This document shows positions 25,602 through 34,178 of a stretch of DNA of 37,490 nt, in pieces. Source of the stretch: Spirochaetota bacterium. Its GTDB lineage: Bacteria > Spirochaetota > UBA4802 > UB4802. The translations under genes were made by a program, and so were the position numbers. The notes below the pieces were generated by a model. The model searched no databases, had not been told where the DNA came from, and saw only the letters and a list, made by a program, of their open reading frames with translations. The stretch lies in NCBI GenBank assembly GCA_040756435.1, contig JBFLZD010000036.1, positions 1 through 37,490 of the forward strand. The letters run 5' to 3'. Each line of letters opens with the position of its first letter. The first letter of the stretch is position 1.

Positions 25602-25694
25602 TTAGTCGTGGCAGCCTGCAACAATAGTTGAAATTTTTGCGCAGCACTGTGCAACGTGAGTACTGTTGTCTTTTGGTGCAACAAGTGATTTCAT
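25602..25694 (-). CDS. 30-residue Cys-containing peptide, candidate RiPP precursor
   Basis: A 30-codon gene. AAAGAGGTG stands before the ATG with good spacing, better than the site of the maturase gene. The peptide begins MKSLVAPKDNST and ends HVAQCCAKISTIVAGCHD, with Cys at 17, 18 and 28. The N-terminal half is cysteine-free and leader-like; the C-terminal half is a small-residue core. It sits 31 bp after the ArsM-like gene and directly before the radical SAM/SPASM maturase, the usual precursor place. No known precursor family is recognised. Thioether (sactionine-type) crosslinks at the Cys residues are one plausible fate. I am fairly sure it is translated, less sure of the product. Confidence 0.7.
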   Translation of the reverse strand: MKSLVAPKDNSTHVAQCCAKISTIVAGCHD

Positions 25695-25725
25695 TTAACA
25701 CCTCTTTATTATGGTATAACGTTTA

Positions 25726-26367
25726 TTATGGTTTAGTTATTTTATAGGTAAAACTTGCAACATAAATTGCACCCTTGGGGTACGGTTCACTTTCTTCCAG
25801 TATTTCAATGTCAGAGAATCCCGCCTTTGCTATAATTGCTAAGTACTCGTCTTTAGGAATTGAACCTGCCCAGCACTCAGCAACTGCATCAGGATCATTT
25901 TTGTATTCTAAAGGAACCTGTCCAATAGAGTAAATATCACTTATAATGCATCTTCCACCTGGTTTTAAGATGCGATAAATTTCATTGAATACATTTTGTT
26001 TGTTGTTTACATGGTTTATTGTACAATTAGAAATGATAACATCACAGTTATTATTGGGAAGTGGCAGTGTTTCAAGGTCTGATTGTATAAATGCAACATT
26101 AGTATATCCAAATTTGTTCGATAGTTCCTTTGATTTAGCTATCATGCCACTGGAGATATCAATGCCATAAACAAAACCATTGCTACCCACTGCATCAGCC
26201 ATACGCAGAACATCAGTGCCGCGTCCACTGCCTAAATCAACACATACTTCACCTGGTTTGGGCTTTGCATGATTAATTGCTCCTCCACAGGACAGGCAAC
26301 AGGAGCTTTGAGCTAAATTGCTATAACGCACATTTATTGCTTCAAGAACATGTGATGTATTTACCAT
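25726..26367 (-). CDS. ArsM-like SAM-dependent methyltransferase
   Basis: A 213-residue class I methyltransferase. SAM-binding motif I is CVDLGSGRGTDVL (42-54), followed by GIDISS and the ILKPGGRCIISDI strand. It closely follows arsenite methyltransferases (ArsM/AS3MT): Cys115 in IISNCTINHV and Cys165 in AECWAGSIPKDEYL occupy the places of the As(III)-binding cysteines, and there is an N-terminal CC..C cluster (Cys23, Cys24, Cys27). It may therefore methylate arsenic, or use the same thiol pocket on a peptide or other metalloid. It is the first gene of the operon with the peptide, radical SAM enzyme and Trx-TrxR fusion. Confidence 0.85.
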   Translation of the reverse strand: MVNTSHVLEAINVRYSNLAQSSCCLSCGGAINHAKPKPGEVCVDLGSGRGTDVLRMADAVGSNGFVYGIDISSGMIAKSKELSNKFGYTNVAFIQSDLETLPLPNNNCDVIISNCTINHVNNKQNVFNEIYRILKPGGRCIISDIYSIGQVPLEYKNDPDAVAECWAGSIPKDEYLAIIAKAGFSDIEILEESEPYPKGAIYVASFTYKITKP

Positions 26368-26867
26368 AGGATATATTCTCTTGATACATGAAATATTATT
26401 ATTTTATAAAATACTAAAATAATATGTATGCGTCAAAGAAAATTATGCATTTTTTTAAATTTTTTTATAGTGAGGATTAGTGATAAAAATGCACCTCGAT
26501 TACATTGTGGCTCTGGATAACAGTTTTGTCAAAGTGTCATTGCAAGCAAAGCAAGGCAATCTCAAGAAGCAGGGGTGTTTTCTATGATAAAATTTCTGAT
26601 TGTATTGGAACTCACTATGACAGTTTTACCATAGGGTAATGCTTCTTATCAATTAAACGAAATAAAAATAAACTAATAAATCGTAAAAATTGCTTCGTCA
26701 TCCTGATAAAATTGGGATTCCTTGTTGAGGGTTGAAGAATACTATAAATTTTTATTTTATTATTACTTTTTTGCCTTTATTTTGATGCACAGGCATAAAA
26801 AAATATTGAACAAGATTTTGTTACGCCTCTTATAGGTATGGGGTAACTATTTCACTTATTATTAATA
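26368..26867. other. gene-free stretch with degenerate repeat
   Basis: 500 bases between the chemotaxis receptor stop and the operon promoter. Positions 26532-26565 contain GTCATTGCAAGCAAAGC and GGCAATCTC, a decayed half of the palindromic element seen at 5824 and 21740; a possible opposite arm (ATTGCTTCGTCAT) is near 26690. No gene was seen. Confidence 0.55.
26408..26436 (-). promoter_or_regulatory. promoter of the methyltransferase-peptide-radical SAM operon
   Basis: On the minus strand, TTGACG (26436-26431), 17 bases, TATTTT (26413-26408). It lies about 40 bp before the methyltransferase ATG, in a sharply AT-rich stretch. No operator-like dyad was identified. Confidence 0.55.
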
Positions 26868-28706
26868 TTACATTGATACTTTGAAGTATTCAATATTTTC
26901 CAGTAATCGCCTGGCATTATCTTCAAGTTTTTCTGATAAGGACTGTATTGTAAATGATTCTTCTGCGGTATGGGTGGCTACTTCATTAATAGAATTTATT
27001 GCTTTGGTCAGTTCATCAATAGTTATCTGCTGCTCATTTGATGTGTTATATATCTCATTGGAAAGCTGTACCAACTTTTCAATTTTTCCCATTATACTTT
27101 CATTTTGGGTGGTAAGTTCTTTTGTGAATTGATGAGTAATATTCAAAACATTTTGTGTTGTAAGCATTTTATCACGAACTGATTCAAATAATGTAGCTGT
27201 TTCATTAATAAATTTTATTTCATTTTTAATTTTACTGGAGTATTGTTCAATAGTTGATTGAATCCCTTTTACCAGAGATGCTGTTTGATCAGCTAATTTA
27301 TTCACTTCATCGGCAACAACTGCAAAGCCTCGCCCATGTTCACCTGCACGCGCTGCTTCTATCGCAGCATTCAGTGCCAGAAGGTTTATCTGATCGGCCA
27401 CTTCATTAATTGTTGATACTGTTGCTTCAACTGTCTCTAAGTATTGAGAAATGTCAGTTATAGCGCTTACTGACCTCTGTATTGTTTCCTTGCCTTTTTC
27501 CACTCCACTGATAGCTTCATTAAAAGTCCCTGTTAATTCATTTACCTGATGTGTTAAGTTTGACCCAGAAGAATTGATAACGGTTATTTCTGTATTTACT
27601 GTATTTGCCTGTTCAAGTTGTAATTTGATAGTATTAACTATCATTTCAAAGGATGATGACATCTCTTCGTATGCTGAGCTTGTTTCTTCAATAATAGCTG
27701 TGAGGTCGCGTGATGCTTCTGAGAACTTAGTTGAAGAAATTCTCATGTTGTTGCTTGTTGCTTTGAGTTCTAAAGAGCTTGCACGAATAAGCTCAACCAT
27801 ACTACGAAGATTTTCTTTCATAGTATAAACAGCTATATTAATTTCTGCCAGTTCATCAGCAACTGCTATCTTTTTTGTATATGCAGCCAGTTGCCCTTCG
27901 CCAACAGTAACCAGGAATTCTTTAATGATGTTAGTCTTAATTATGAGCGATTTTGCCAATAATTTTGCAAGATATAAAGAAAATAGTAATCCTATACATC
28001 CAAAAATGAAAAGTTTCCACCATGAAGAAGAAAGATGTAAAGTGCCCTGATCGATTATAGTAGCCATAAATGCTATCATAATAAAGAATGGAGTTAGAAC
28101 AATAATGGTAATTGATATCATTAATTTTTTTGTAATACCCATGGTGTTTTTGAATGTGAAATTTGCAGGGATTTTTGGAAATATACCGGTATTATAAATT
28201 TCCTGTATAAATATTTCGGTAAGAAGAAAATACAATACCGTTCCTGATGGGGCACATATTAGAATACTCATCCAGCTTATGAAAATTTGCGTTGCTGAGA
28301 ATTGATGTGATACTGTAATGGGAACGGTAAACATCGATAATCCAAAAACCCATCTAAAAAAAGCTCCAATACTATGCAAATAGGGCAGGGATAAAAATCT
28401 TTTAAAGGCCAATTCATATGATTCTTCTGATATATCTTCACTTTTTACTACTGCATTAAAATATTTCTGTACTGGCTTTGTCACAATAATGTTGTTAATC
28501 TGAGTGGTAATGAACGAAATGGGGAATGCAAAAGCAATACATATTATAAAGAATATCAGTTGATTATTTGTAAAAGAAATATTTATTGTTAAAAAAAGTA
28601 ATAATATAGGAACTATAATAAAGTAGCTGATTCCCTCAGTTCTAAGAATAAATTGTAATGTAAAATTTTTAATCTTTGAATCATATGAATTAAGTTCAAC
28701 CTTCAT
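26868..28706 (-). CDS. methyl-accepting chemotaxis protein with six membrane helices
   Basis: A receptor of about 612 residues. The N-terminal 260 residues contain about six hydrophobic helices (such as [14 protein letters not shown] and [16 protein letters not shown]) with only short loops, so there is no periplasmic ligand domain. A HAMP-like linker follows. The signalling hairpin is well conserved: [20 protein letters not shown] with the [14 protein letters not shown] continuation. Such multi-helix receptors are common in Leptospira-type spirochaetes and probably sense through the membrane or via partner proteins. I prefer the ATG at 28706; an in-frame ATG at 28727 is possible and neither has a strong ribosome site. 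Confidence 0.92.
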   Translation of the reverse strand: MKVELNSYDSKIKNFTLQFILRTEGISYFIIVPILLLFLTINISFTNNQLIFFIICIAFAFPISFITTQINNIIVTKPVQKYFNAVVKSEDISEESYELAFKRFLSLPYLHSIGAFFRWVFGLSMFTVPITVSHQFSATQIFISWMSILICAPSGTVLYFLLTEIFIQEIYNTGIFPKIPANFTFKNTMGITKKLMISITIIVLTPFFIMIAFMATIIDQGTLHLSSSWWKLFIFGCIGLLFSLYLAKLLAKSLIIKTNIIKEFLVTVGEGQLAAYTKKIAVADELAEINIAVYTMKENLRSMVELIRASSLELKATSNNMRISSTKFSEASRDLTAIIEETSSAYEEMSSSFEMIVNTIKLQLEQANTVNTEITVINSSGSNLTHQVNELTGTFNEAISGVEKGKETIQRSVSAITDISQYLETVEATVSTINEVADQINLLALNAAIEAARAGEHGRGFAVVADEVNKLADQTASLVKGIQSTIEQYSSKIKNEIKFINETATLFESVRDKMLTTQNVLNITHQFTKELTTQNESIMGKIEKLVQLSNEIYNTSNEQQITIDELTKAINSINEVATHTAEESFTIQSLSEKLEDNARRLLENIEYFKVSM

Positions 28707-28733
28707 ACATAAGCCCCATATTTGCATGTTTTA

Positions 28734-28811
28734 TAGGGGCTGTCTATATAATAGATGTTTAAGTAAATTCCATAAACATTATTTTATCAAAACGCATTTT
28801 TAGACAGCCCC
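28734..28811. repeat. small inverted-repeat element between receptor and Fe-ADH genes
   Basis: A 78-bp segment with perfect 11-bp terminal repeats GGGGCTGTCTA / TAGACAGCCCC and an AT-rich middle without coding capacity. The ends resemble those of the two larger MITE-like elements and IS1182-group insertion sequences. It could also act as a long hairpin terminating the Fe-ADH operon. It lies directly upstream of the receptor start. Confidence 0.6.
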
Positions 28812-28823
28812 ATGCTTTTTATA

Positions 28824-30074
28824 TTATCCTTTTTTTATTTTTTTTCTGTCAAGCGGTATTCCTTCCCATGCTGCTTCTAAAACCATGATGTAATCATTGT
28901 AATCAAGGTCTTCGGGGTTATAGAATTGTGCTGGATCGCTCATTGCTGTTTTTGCAATGTCAGGGAGCTTTTCTTTGGGTATCATCTGCTTGCCACTTCT
29001 GTCATATACCTCTTTCAGGAAACGCGGGTGCTTGCCATCGGTGGCATCATGCAGATCCTGAATAAGCTTTCGAATATATTCTACAGTTTTAAGTGGCCTC
29101 TCTTTTTTTTGTGTTTTGTTATATACTTCTTCACCAGCCAGTGGATATAGTAGCTCGCCAATGTACTGTGAACGTTTATGCATGTTGTACTCCAATCCAT
29201 ACGGCAGCAGTATATTCATGCATACACCATGTGGTACACCACACACACCCCCAATAGCATGTCCAATGTTGTGTACAAGACCAACCATGGAATTGGAAAA
29301 AGCCATGCCAGCTAAGTTTGAAGCCAGCGCCAGTGCTAACCTGCCATCGAGATCAGAAGGTTTTTTAACCACATTGACCAGATTTTGTGCAATAAGCTGT
29401 ATTGCTGCAAGCGCTGTTGTGTCACTTAATGGATTTTTTGCCAGGCAGAAGTAAGCTTCTACAGCATGGGTGAGGGCATCCATTCCGGTAAAAGCTGTTA
29501 TGGTTGGTGGCAACGTTTTGGTCATTCGGGAGTCAATAATAGCAATGTCAGGTAGCAGAAATAAAGATCCAAAGGCCATTTTGATGTTCTTTTCATGGTT
29601 AGCAATAACAGCAACTGAAGTCACTTCAGAACCTGTTCCTGCCGTTGTTGGTACTGCTACAAATGGGCGGAGTTTGCGTTTTACATTACCATAACCCACA
29701 AATTGCAATAAATCAGTTGCATTTTCGGATACAAGAATATTTGCCCCTTTTGCAGTATCCAGAACTGAGCCACCGCCTACGGCAATAATTGAATCACATT
29801 TTTTTGCCCTGTAAATTTTTGCCACTTCATTGACTACTTTTACATCTGAATCTGCTGGTACATTATCAAAGAGTGCAGCAGCCTTGAGTTTTGATTTTTG
29901 CATTGCTGCCTGGACAATTTTTATAAGTCCGGCCTGCTCAACACCTTTATCAGTAATGATCATTGGCCTTTGTGCATTGATTGCTTTCAGACTCTGGGGT
30001 ATCTGCTCTAAGGCCTTATGGCCAACTATTGTTTTAACACTGTTACAAAATTCATAATATGCTGGTAATTGCAT
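28824..30074 (-). CDS. iron-containing alcohol dehydrogenase
   Basis: A 416-residue group III (Fe-ADH) enzyme interconverting alcohols and aldehydes with NAD(P)H. The nucleotide motif AVGGGSVLDTAKG is intact. The metal ligands are present: Asp and His in TGMDALTHAVEAY, His in VHNIGHAIGG and His in GVPHGVCMN. I chose the ATG at 30074, preceded by GAGGTG, over the in-frame ATG at 30092. It is the last gene of the AOR operon, where it can turn AOR-made aldehydes into alcohols or the reverse. Confidence 0.93.
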   Translation of the reverse strand: MQLPAYYEFCNSVKTIVGHKALEQIPQSLKAINAQRPMIITDKGVEQAGLIKIVQAAMQKSKLKAAALFDNVPADSDVKVVNEVAKIYRAKKCDSIIAVGGGSVLDTAKGANILVSENATDLLQFVGYGNVKRKLRPFVAVPTTAGTGSEVTSVAVIANHEKNIKMAFGSLFLLPDIAIIDSRMTKTLPPTITAFTGMDALTHAVEAYFCLAKNPLSDTTALAAIQLIAQNLVNVVKKPSDLDGRLALALASNLAGMAFSNSMVGLVHNIGHAIGGVCGVPHGVCMNILLPYGLEYNMHKRSQYIGELLYPLAGEEVYNKTQKKERPLKTVEYIRKLIQDLHDATDGKHPRFLKEVYDRSGKQMIPKEKLPDIAKTAMSDPAQFYNPEDLDYNDYIMVLEAAWEGIPLDRKKIKKG

Positions 30075-30095
30075 GATTGCACCTCGTTTCAATTA

Positions 30096-30638
30096 TTAGA
30101 ATGTAAATGCACGAACATAGATAAGTATTCTGCCAAAATGTTTTCTGAAGGGATTCATCTGTGACCATTTGGGATATCGTTTAACGGCTAACTTTGCAAT
30201 AATTTTTGGCAGTAAATAAACTTCTACTATATTCAATATCCTTACCAATGCACAGGCGTCAGGCAAATCCCCATCTACAACCAGCCTATTGCGAGCAGTT
30301 GAGATTGCAGTTCCTTCCTGGAATGTAAAAAGAAGCATTGCAGCCTCAACACTTTTTATGGTCATGGTTAATGTTGGTTTGTAGCCTTTATCCTTCCAGC
30401 CTAAGTACTTTACCTTGCCATCTTTAGTTTTGCCAACATACATTGCAGGTCCATTTGGCCATATCCACATCTTCAATAAAAAATTATCTTTTAGTTTTGC
30501 AAATTCTTCTTTTACTTCACTGTCAACCTTTGCTGCAGCTTGAATGGCCCGGCCAACCACCCACAGCATAACAGCAATATATATTCGTTTAATCAATTTC
30601 TTCTTTGGCTTAATTTCAGGATATTGTAATGCGTTCAT
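30096..30638 (-). CDS. SCP2-like protein of unknown role
   Basis: A 180-residue protein. The segment from about residue 45 to 150 (KMWIWPNGPAMYVGKTKDG, LTMTIKSVEAAMLLFTFQEG, RLVVDGDLPDACALVRIL) has the strand-helix pattern of SCP2 sterol-carrier domains, which bind lipids or acyl-CoA. The C-terminal part (PKIIAKLAVKRYP) is basic. It lies between the two Fe-ADH-like genes of the AOR operon, so it may deliver a hydrophobic aldehyde or acyl ester. Family assignment is from pattern only and should be checked by profile search. Confidence 0.55.
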   Translation of the reverse strand: MNALQYPEIKPKKKLIKRIYIAVMLWVVGRAIQAAAKVDSEVKEEFAKLKDNFLLKMWIWPNGPAMYVGKTKDGKVKYLGWKDKGYKPTLTMTIKSVEAAMLLFTFQEGTAISTARNRLVVDGDLPDACALVRILNIVEVYLLPKIIAKLAVKRYPKWSQMNPFRKHFGRILIYVRAFTF

Positions 30639-30658
30639 AATGTAACTCCTTTTTAAAA

Positions 30659-31801
30659 TTATTTACCTTCAAAGGATTTTTCTAGAAGTGCCATATATTC
30701 AGTTTCTTTGTGCTGTTTATTCTTTACAGCAGCTAATCTGGCATATTCTTTCAGTTTGTAGTGGGGAATATTCAACCCTTTCAATGTTGAAGGTGCATAG
30801 TTACCTGTTGCATCTATACACTTAATGAGATAGTCATAAGCGACTTTCTGGCGGTCCTTTTCAGGAGTCTTTGCATATGTATCAATGCCAGCAAGGGCAA
30901 GTAGTAATTCAGGGCGTATGCCACCTTTAGCATGCAGTTTTGCAGCCAGGCTATATCTAAGAAGAATTCCCATCACTTTACCAGGTTGAAGGTTGGTATC
31001 AAGAACTATCGCCTGCGCTAATGTATGTACTATTCCCTGTGGTGCATTTGAAAATGCAGTATCCGCACAGGCTGCCGCATTAACTATAGCAACACTTCCG
31101 TCCTTGTTACATGGCCTTTTAATTGTCTTTGGAAGGTATTGATAAATAAATTGAAGTGCAGTATGTGCATACGCATCATTGATAGGATTAGGTGCAGCTA
31201 TGCCACATGCTTCAATTGCATGTGCCAGTGATGTAAGCGCACAGTTCGCCACCTCCTGTGAAGTAGCATGGCGCGTTATGCGTGAATCAATAACAATAAC
31301 ATCAGGATACAGAAAATCGGATTGTTTTTCAAAACGCTCGTAATATGCAATAGCGGCCATTTCCCCGCCTTCGCAATCTGCAGTGGGTGCGCAAATTAAA
31401 GGTTTAAGTGGCGATGAAATGGTAAGATCAGTACATTTCAAAATATCAGTTTTAAGTGAAACAGCCATATTGACTGCTTTTGCAATATGTGCTATCCCGC
31501 CTGAACCAAGTGCAATGATTGAATCACAACCCCTATCTCTGTATAGTTTCGATAGTTCATTGATTATTGTTACACTGGGGTAGTTAGGGGCATTGGTAAA
31601 AAGAGCGCCTATAGTAATGTTGCTATCGTATAAAGCTTTCGTTAATGTTTTTGCTAACCCTTTTTTTGCCCATCGGGCTGATGTGATGACAAGGGGCTTG
31701 CGGGCATTCAGTGATTCTAATTCAAATGGGATATGTTCCAGCGCTTTAAGCCCAGAACAAATTTTAGGATGACTTAAAAATGTAAAGTTGTATGGAATCA
31801 T
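30659..31801 (-). CDS. degenerate Fe-ADH paralogue (likely inactive)
   Basis: A 380-residue protein clearly of the Fe-ADH fold by its order of motifs, but with the active site taken apart. The nucleotide loop reads ALGSGGIAHIAKA in place of AVGGGSVLDTAKG. At the metal site LTSLAHAIEA has Thr where the ligand Asp should be, VHTLAQAIV has Gln for His, and LQPGKVMG has Pro for the PHG His. Only one of four ligands is left. It has no stop or frameshift and lies in the AOR operon next to the intact enzyme. It may be a structural or regulatory subunit. Confidence 0.85.
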   Translation of the reverse strand: MIPYNFTFLSHPKICSGLKALEHIPFELESLNARKPLVITSARWAKKGLAKTLTKALYDSNITIGALFTNAPNYPSVTIINELSKLYRDRGCDSIIALGSGGIAHIAKAVNMAVSLKTDILKCTDLTISSPLKPLICAPTADCEGGEMAAIAYYERFEKQSDFLYPDVIVIDSRITRHATSQEVANCALTSLAHAIEACGIAAPNPINDAYAHTALQFIYQYLPKTIKRPCNKDGSVAIVNAAACADTAFSNAPQGIVHTLAQAIVLDTNLQPGKVMGILLRYSLAAKLHAKGGIRPELLLALAGIDTYAKTPEKDRQKVAYDYLIKCIDATGNYAPSTLKGLNIPHYKLKEYARLAAVKNKQHKETEYMALLEKSFEGK

Positions 31802-31813
31802 GGTGCCACCTCA

Positions 31814-33676
31814 TTATTTTTTTTCAATTTTTAATCGTTTTAATGTGCTGTCTTTAGGAATGCCATTTTCATCAAAACCACGTGCTTTATAGTAACTATC
31901 TACCAGTTCTTCCAATGGTACGGTACGCTGCTGTGGGTCACAGTGCCTGCCCTCGGTTAAAAATCGTTGTGGGAGAGTATCGTCTTTTCGTGATATACCT
32001 TCACGGGTATTCATATAGCGCTCAAGAACATGTATCCTTCTTCCTGCTTTAATCCACTTGAACATCCCCATGCGCTTGCCAGTAATTCCCGACCACATTT
32101 CGGGCCACAGGCTTACATCCATGAATTTTGTAGCAATTGGGTTGAGATAGGTTACCATTGGATTTAATAGAAATGTTGGCGTGTATTTTACCACAAAAGG
32201 TTCCAGTTCTACAGCAAAAGCAGTAAACTGACATATATGCATTGAATTAATGGCACAGGTGACATCTTCCAAAAATGCAATCATGGAACCTTTACCTTTG
32301 AGTGAAAAGGGATCATGCATATTCAGATACACTTCAACTGCAAAGCTTGCAGTGGAAAGATGGCACGCACCACGGTTTGCAACAGCATAGCTTAATGCCT
32401 GCCCCCAAGCACCACGGGGATCGTAGGCTGCCATTTCAAGGCCTTTAACTTGAATTGCAAAATCAGCTCCACCATATTTTTGCGATAGTTTTCGGGTACC
32501 ATTGGCTAAATCATTACCAAACCCTCTTCTATAAGCAATGTCCGTGATAGTTTTTGCTACATTATCGGGTGATCCAAATTTGAGATCGGTTTTAATTAAT
32601 CCTTTTTCGGTGGCCTCCATTGCCCAGGCAATTGTGACTGCAGTGGATATTGTATCAAGGCCATATTTTGTACAAAGTTCGTTAAATTCGCTGACTGCGA
32701 CAGGATCAAAGATCTCTAAATTGGAGCCAAAAGTACCAATAGTTTCATATTCAGGAATCTGACGCATTTGGCCATTTATAGTGCCTTTGTGACCGCAGAG
32801 AATGGCACAGGGCTTGCAGGTTGAGAATTTGGTATCAAAGCGTTCAGCCATTTCTTCGCCAGAAATTTTGTGTGCTTCGCCGTGTGAACCACCCGTGAAA
32901 TTGCGAACCGGTAACAACCCACCTGCATTATTCAGATTGACATTTGCATTGGTACCAAACTGCCGGTATGATACGGATGTAATGGGATTGCGGTTGATAA
33001 ATTTAAGTGTTTTTTTGCGGGCTTTATCAAACTTTTTAGGATTTTTTGGTACTATCTTGAATTCATTTCCTTTAGCAACTATCGCTTTTACATTTTTTGA
33101 ACCCAGTACTGCACCCATGCCACAGCGCCCTAAAAATCTGTGGCCGGAACAGATATTAGCATACAGTACCTTGTTTTCACCTGCTTGCCCAATGACCAGT
33201 GCACCGCTGCCTTCCTTGTCAAGGGCTTTTTGAACGGTCTGAGTATCTTTACCCCATAATTTTTTTGCATCCTTGAATTCAACTCCCTTTGAACTGATAA
33301 CTAAATACACCGGTGATTTAGCTTTGCCCTTTACAATGAGTCCATCCCAACCGGAGGTTTTCAATGCCATACCAAATGGTCCGCCACAGGAACCGGTTCC
33401 CATAAGTCCTGTCAATGGTGATTTGGTAACTGCTGCAAAGCGACCTGCACAGGGTGCGCCAGTGCCCAGATATACTCCCGTCATCACGATGAATTCATTT
33501 TCCTCAGAGAAAGGATCAATGCCTGCCGGCACTCTGTCATAAAAAAGTTTTAAGCCCAATCCCTTGCCGCCCAAATAGAGTTCCAGGTCCTTTTCAGAGA
33601 TGGGAATCTCACGGTAGGATTGTGTGGTTAAATCAACTTCAATGACCTTGTTACTTGTTCCAGTGATTTCCTGCAT
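31814..33676 (-). CDS. aldehyde:ferredoxin oxidoreductase family protein
   Basis: A 620-residue tungsten/molybdenum pterin enzyme that oxidises aldehydes to acids with ferredoxin (or the reverse). The 4Fe-4S cysteines are seen at 287, 290 and 294 (TCKPCAILC), with the fourth in MHICQF near residue 490. N-terminal pterin-binding parts GGKGLGLKLFYD and GTGSCGGPFGMALKTSGWDG are intact. AAGGAG lies before the ATG. It is the first gene of a minus-strand operon with two Fe-ADH-type proteins and an SCP2-like protein. Together they suggest acid-aldehyde-alcohol conversion. Confidence 0.94.
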   Translation of the reverse strand: MQEITGTSNKVIEVDLTTQSYREIPISEKDLELYLGGKGLGLKLFYDRVPAGIDPFSEENEFIVMTGVYLGTGAPCAGRFAAVTKSPLTGLMGTGSCGGPFGMALKTSGWDGLIVKGKAKSPVYLVISSKGVEFKDAKKLWGKDTQTVQKALDKEGSGALVIGQAGENKVLYANICSGHRFLGRCGMGAVLGSKNVKAIVAKGNEFKIVPKNPKKFDKARKKTLKFINRNPITSVSYRQFGTNANVNLNNAGGLLPVRNFTGGSHGEAHKISGEEMAERFDTKFSTCKPCAILCGHKGTINGQMRQIPEYETIGTFGSNLEIFDPVAVSEFNELCTKYGLDTISTAVTIAWAMEATEKGLIKTDLKFGSPDNVAKTITDIAYRRGFGNDLANGTRKLSQKYGGADFAIQVKGLEMAAYDPRGAWGQALSYAVANRGACHLSTASFAVEVYLNMHDPFSLKGKGSMIAFLEDVTCAINSMHICQFTAFAVELEPFVVKYTPTFLLNPMVTYLNPIATKFMDVSLWPEMWSGITGKRMGMFKWIKAGRRIHVLERYMNTREGISRKDDTLPQRFLTEGRHCDPQQRTVPLEELVDSYYKARGFDENGIPKDSTLKRLKIEKK

Positions 33677-34178
33677 ATAGTATCTCCTTAAAACTTTAAT
33701 TTTTTTGATGTTACAGATTGGCGTTAAAACAAAATCGATTAATTGTATTATTACAATAAAATTGTATATGAGTAATAATAGAATAATGTAAAATTATATG
33801 TCAATCACGATATTGAGAAGAAAATAAAAAATAAGTGCGAAGTTATAAATTAAAACTAGAAAATTATATTCTCTATTAAAATTTTAAACTATCCCAAATA
33901 ATGTGAAAAAAAAACAGGTGAAGTAACTGACAAAAACGAAGTTAGTAAATTTGCAAATGCATAGTAGATGATGATATTTATTGCAAAAGTGCAGTAAATT
34001 GAATAATTAGTGCAGGATGGGGATATTTGATTGTTTTAAAATAATAAAATATGGTGAGATATACTGCAATAAGGCAAATTAAAATAAATCAATATGAAAA
34101 AAGCTTGCAACGATAGTTATCGGTAATGTAGTATTGATATACCACATAATACTACAATATACACTTTGGGAGGAAACT
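33677..34178. other. gene-free AT-rich divergent region
   Basis: About 500 bases between the divergent AOR operon and the DUF1564-like gene. Besides the AOR promoter, it has the near-palindrome CGATAGTTATCG at 34111-34122, which includes one copy of the AACTATCG octamer. Nothing else was seen. Confidence 0.55.
33775..33804 (-). promoter_or_regulatory. promoter of the AOR/Fe-ADH operon
   Basis: On the minus strand, TTGACA (33804-33799), 18 bases, TATTAT (33780-33775). Both boxes are near-perfect. It is about 100 bp before the AOR start. Confidence 0.6.

Noticed and set aside
25541-25684. 48-residue N-terminal extension of the radical SAM protein (from an ATG at 25684)
   Set aside because: It has no ribosome site, overlaps the peptide gene in another frame and includes the hairpin; its composition is not protein-like.
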